Positions 5,969 through 6,909 of a stretch of DNA of 6,909 nt are shown here, in pieces. The DNA lies in the NCBI GenBank assembly GCA_013696835.1, contig JACCXV010000249.1:1-6909 (forward strand), read 5' to 3'. The notes under the pieces were generated by a model. It was given only the letters and a program-made list of their open reading frames with translations, was not told the origin of the DNA and did not search any database. The position numbers were made by a program, and so were the translations under genes. Position 1 is the stretch's first letter; every line of letters starts with the position of its first letter. The stretch comes from Gemmatimonadota bacterium (GTDB taxonomy: Bacteria; Gemmatimonadota; Gemmatimonadetes; JACCXV01).

Positions 5969-6909
5969 GTGGAGCCGCCGGGTCCACGCTCGAGAGCCCT
6001 CGCGGCACGCCTCGCCGCAACGGAGGCGCCAGGCATCGGCGGCTGGAGCCGCGGACGTCCTCCGATCGTGTGGGAGTCGGCGCGCGGCTCCCGCGTCCGC
6101 GACGTGGACGGCAACGTCTACGTGGACCTGACGGCCGGCTTCGCGGTCGTGAACGTCGGACACGCCCATCCCCGCGTCATCCATGCCGTCCAGCAGCAGT
6201 GCACGCGCTTGATGCATGGCATGGGAGACGTCTTTCCTCACGACGTGCGAGCCGAGCTCGCCGTCAGGCTCGCGGCGCTGGCGCCGTTCCGCGACGCCCG
6301 GGTCTACTTCGCCACGTCCGGCTCCGAAGCCGTGGAGATCGCCCTCAAGACCGTCCAGCTCGCGACCGGGCGGGCCGGAGTCGCGGCCTTCGAGGGGGGC
6401 TATCACGGCCTCAGCTTCGGCGCCCTGCGCGCGACCTCCCGGGCCGAGTTTCGAGAACCGTTCGCTGCCGCGCTCGCCCCGCCGACGCTCCTCCTTCCCT
6501 TCCCCGACCGCTTTCGTCCCCCCTTCGGCGTGCACCCCTCGCGAGCGGCCGAGGTATCGCTCGACGCCGTGCGCTCGGCGCTCGCGCACGCGCATCGGTC
6601 GGGGAAGCTGCCGGGCGCCGTCGTGGTGGAGCCAGTGCAGGGCCGAGAGGGCATCGTGGTTCCGCCACGTGGATGGCTCGCCGCGTTGGCCGGGATCTGC
6701 CGCGAGCTGGGAGTGGCCCTGGTCGCCGACGAGGTGCTCACGGGCTTCGGGCGGACCGGCGCCCTCTTCGCGGTGGACGCGCAGGCGGTGAGGCCCGACG
6801 TCCTCGTGATGGGGAAGGGGATGGGAGGCGGGCTGCCGATCGCGGCCGCCGTCGCCCCTGCCGGGCTGATGGATGTGTGGGCGCGCGAGGGGGAGGCGCT
6901 GCACACGAG
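5969..6909 (+). CDS. Class III PLP-dependent aminotransferase (3' partial)
   Basis: A fold-type I aminotransferase of the ornithine/4-aminobutyrate/acetylornithine group, cut by the right edge after 313 complete codons of an expected 420-450. It moves an amino group, often a terminal one, to 2-oxoglutarate or pyruvate. DVDGNVYVDLT follows the N-terminal arm. TSGSEAVEIALK (116-127) binds the PLP phosphate, and YHG (145-147) stacks on the cofactor. VVEPVQG is typical, Asp254 in DEVLTGFGRTG pairs with the pyridine nitrogen, and Lys283 in MGKGMGGGLPI forms the Schiff base. The residue after DEV is Leu where many relatives have Gln. The last codons read EALHT, just before the expected STFLGNP-type block. 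GTG 5969 is preferred because RSRALAARLAATEAPG matches the family's N-terminal arm; the frame stays open further left, without an ATG or clear ribosome binding site. The substrate is unknown; lysine, ornithine or 4-aminobutyrate are candidates. Confidence 0.9.
   Translation, partial: MEPPGPRSRALAARLAATEAPGIGGWSRGRPPIVWESARGSRVRDVDGNVYVDLTAGFAVVNVGHAHPRVIHAVQQQCTRLMHGMGDVFPHDVRAELAVRLAALAPFRDARVYFATSGSEAVEIALKTVQLATGRAGVAAFEGGYHGLSFGALRATSRAEFREPFAAALAPPTLLLPFPDRFRPPFGVHPSRAAEVSLDAVRSALAHAHRSGKLPGAVVVEPVQGREGIVVPPRGWLAALAGICRELGVALVADEVLTGFGRTGALFAVDAQAVRPDVLVMGKGMGGGLPIAAAVAPAGLMDVWAREGEALHT

Noticed and set aside
5831..6904. Minus-strand open frame of about 357 codons opposite the aminotransferase
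   Set aside because: The plus strand encodes all class III aminotransferase motifs in one frame; the antisense translation is low-complexity and has no recognisable domain.

Overview
The window is ordinary-looking chromosomal DNA from a high-GC bacterium (roughly 70 % G+C by eye, third codon positions almost all G or C). It carries central and amino-acid metabolism genes. I see no phage, transposon, CRISPR, tRNA or rRNA signal. Most genes appear to start with GTG. The phylum cannot be fixed from the sequence; the family flavour (class III aminotransferase, degenerate receiver, lysine 6-dehydrogenase-like enzyme) fits a soil-type or metagenomic lineage such as Acidobacteriota, Gemmatimonadota or Eisenbacteria, but this is a guess.

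Region 1 (2-3968, plus strand) holds four tightly packed genes that read as one operon. They are the C-terminal catalytic part of a 2-oxoacid dehydrogenase E2 acyltransferase (cut by the left edge), a zinc-type medium-chain dehydrogenase, a proline dehydrogenase whose GTG start overlaps the previous stop (GTGA), and a saccharopine-dehydrogenase-family protein closest in motifs to L-lysine 6-dehydrogenase. Gaps are 28 nt, a 4-nt overlap and 40 nt. Together they suggest oxidation of amino acids (proline, lysine, possibly branched-chain) with the resulting 2-oxoacids going to acyl-CoA.

Region 2 (4003-5028, minus strand) is convergent to the operon. It holds a short single-domain degenerate receiver protein followed by a BioY biotin-transport S component. 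BioY has what looks like its own promoter placed so close to its ATG that the mRNA would be leaderless.

Region 3 (5061-6909, plus strand) is divergent from the receiver gene, with only 32 bp between the predicted starts. It holds a cytosolic glycerophosphodiester phosphodiesterase and a class III PLP aminotransferase that runs off the right edge. The aminotransferase could belong functionally with the amino-acid catabolic genes of region 1.

I do not see a clear new biological system. The points most worth a second look are the lysine/proline catabolic neighbourhood, the predicted leaderless bioY promoter, the degenerate receiver, and a 30-bp in-frame tandem duplication beside an insertion in the dehydrogenase.
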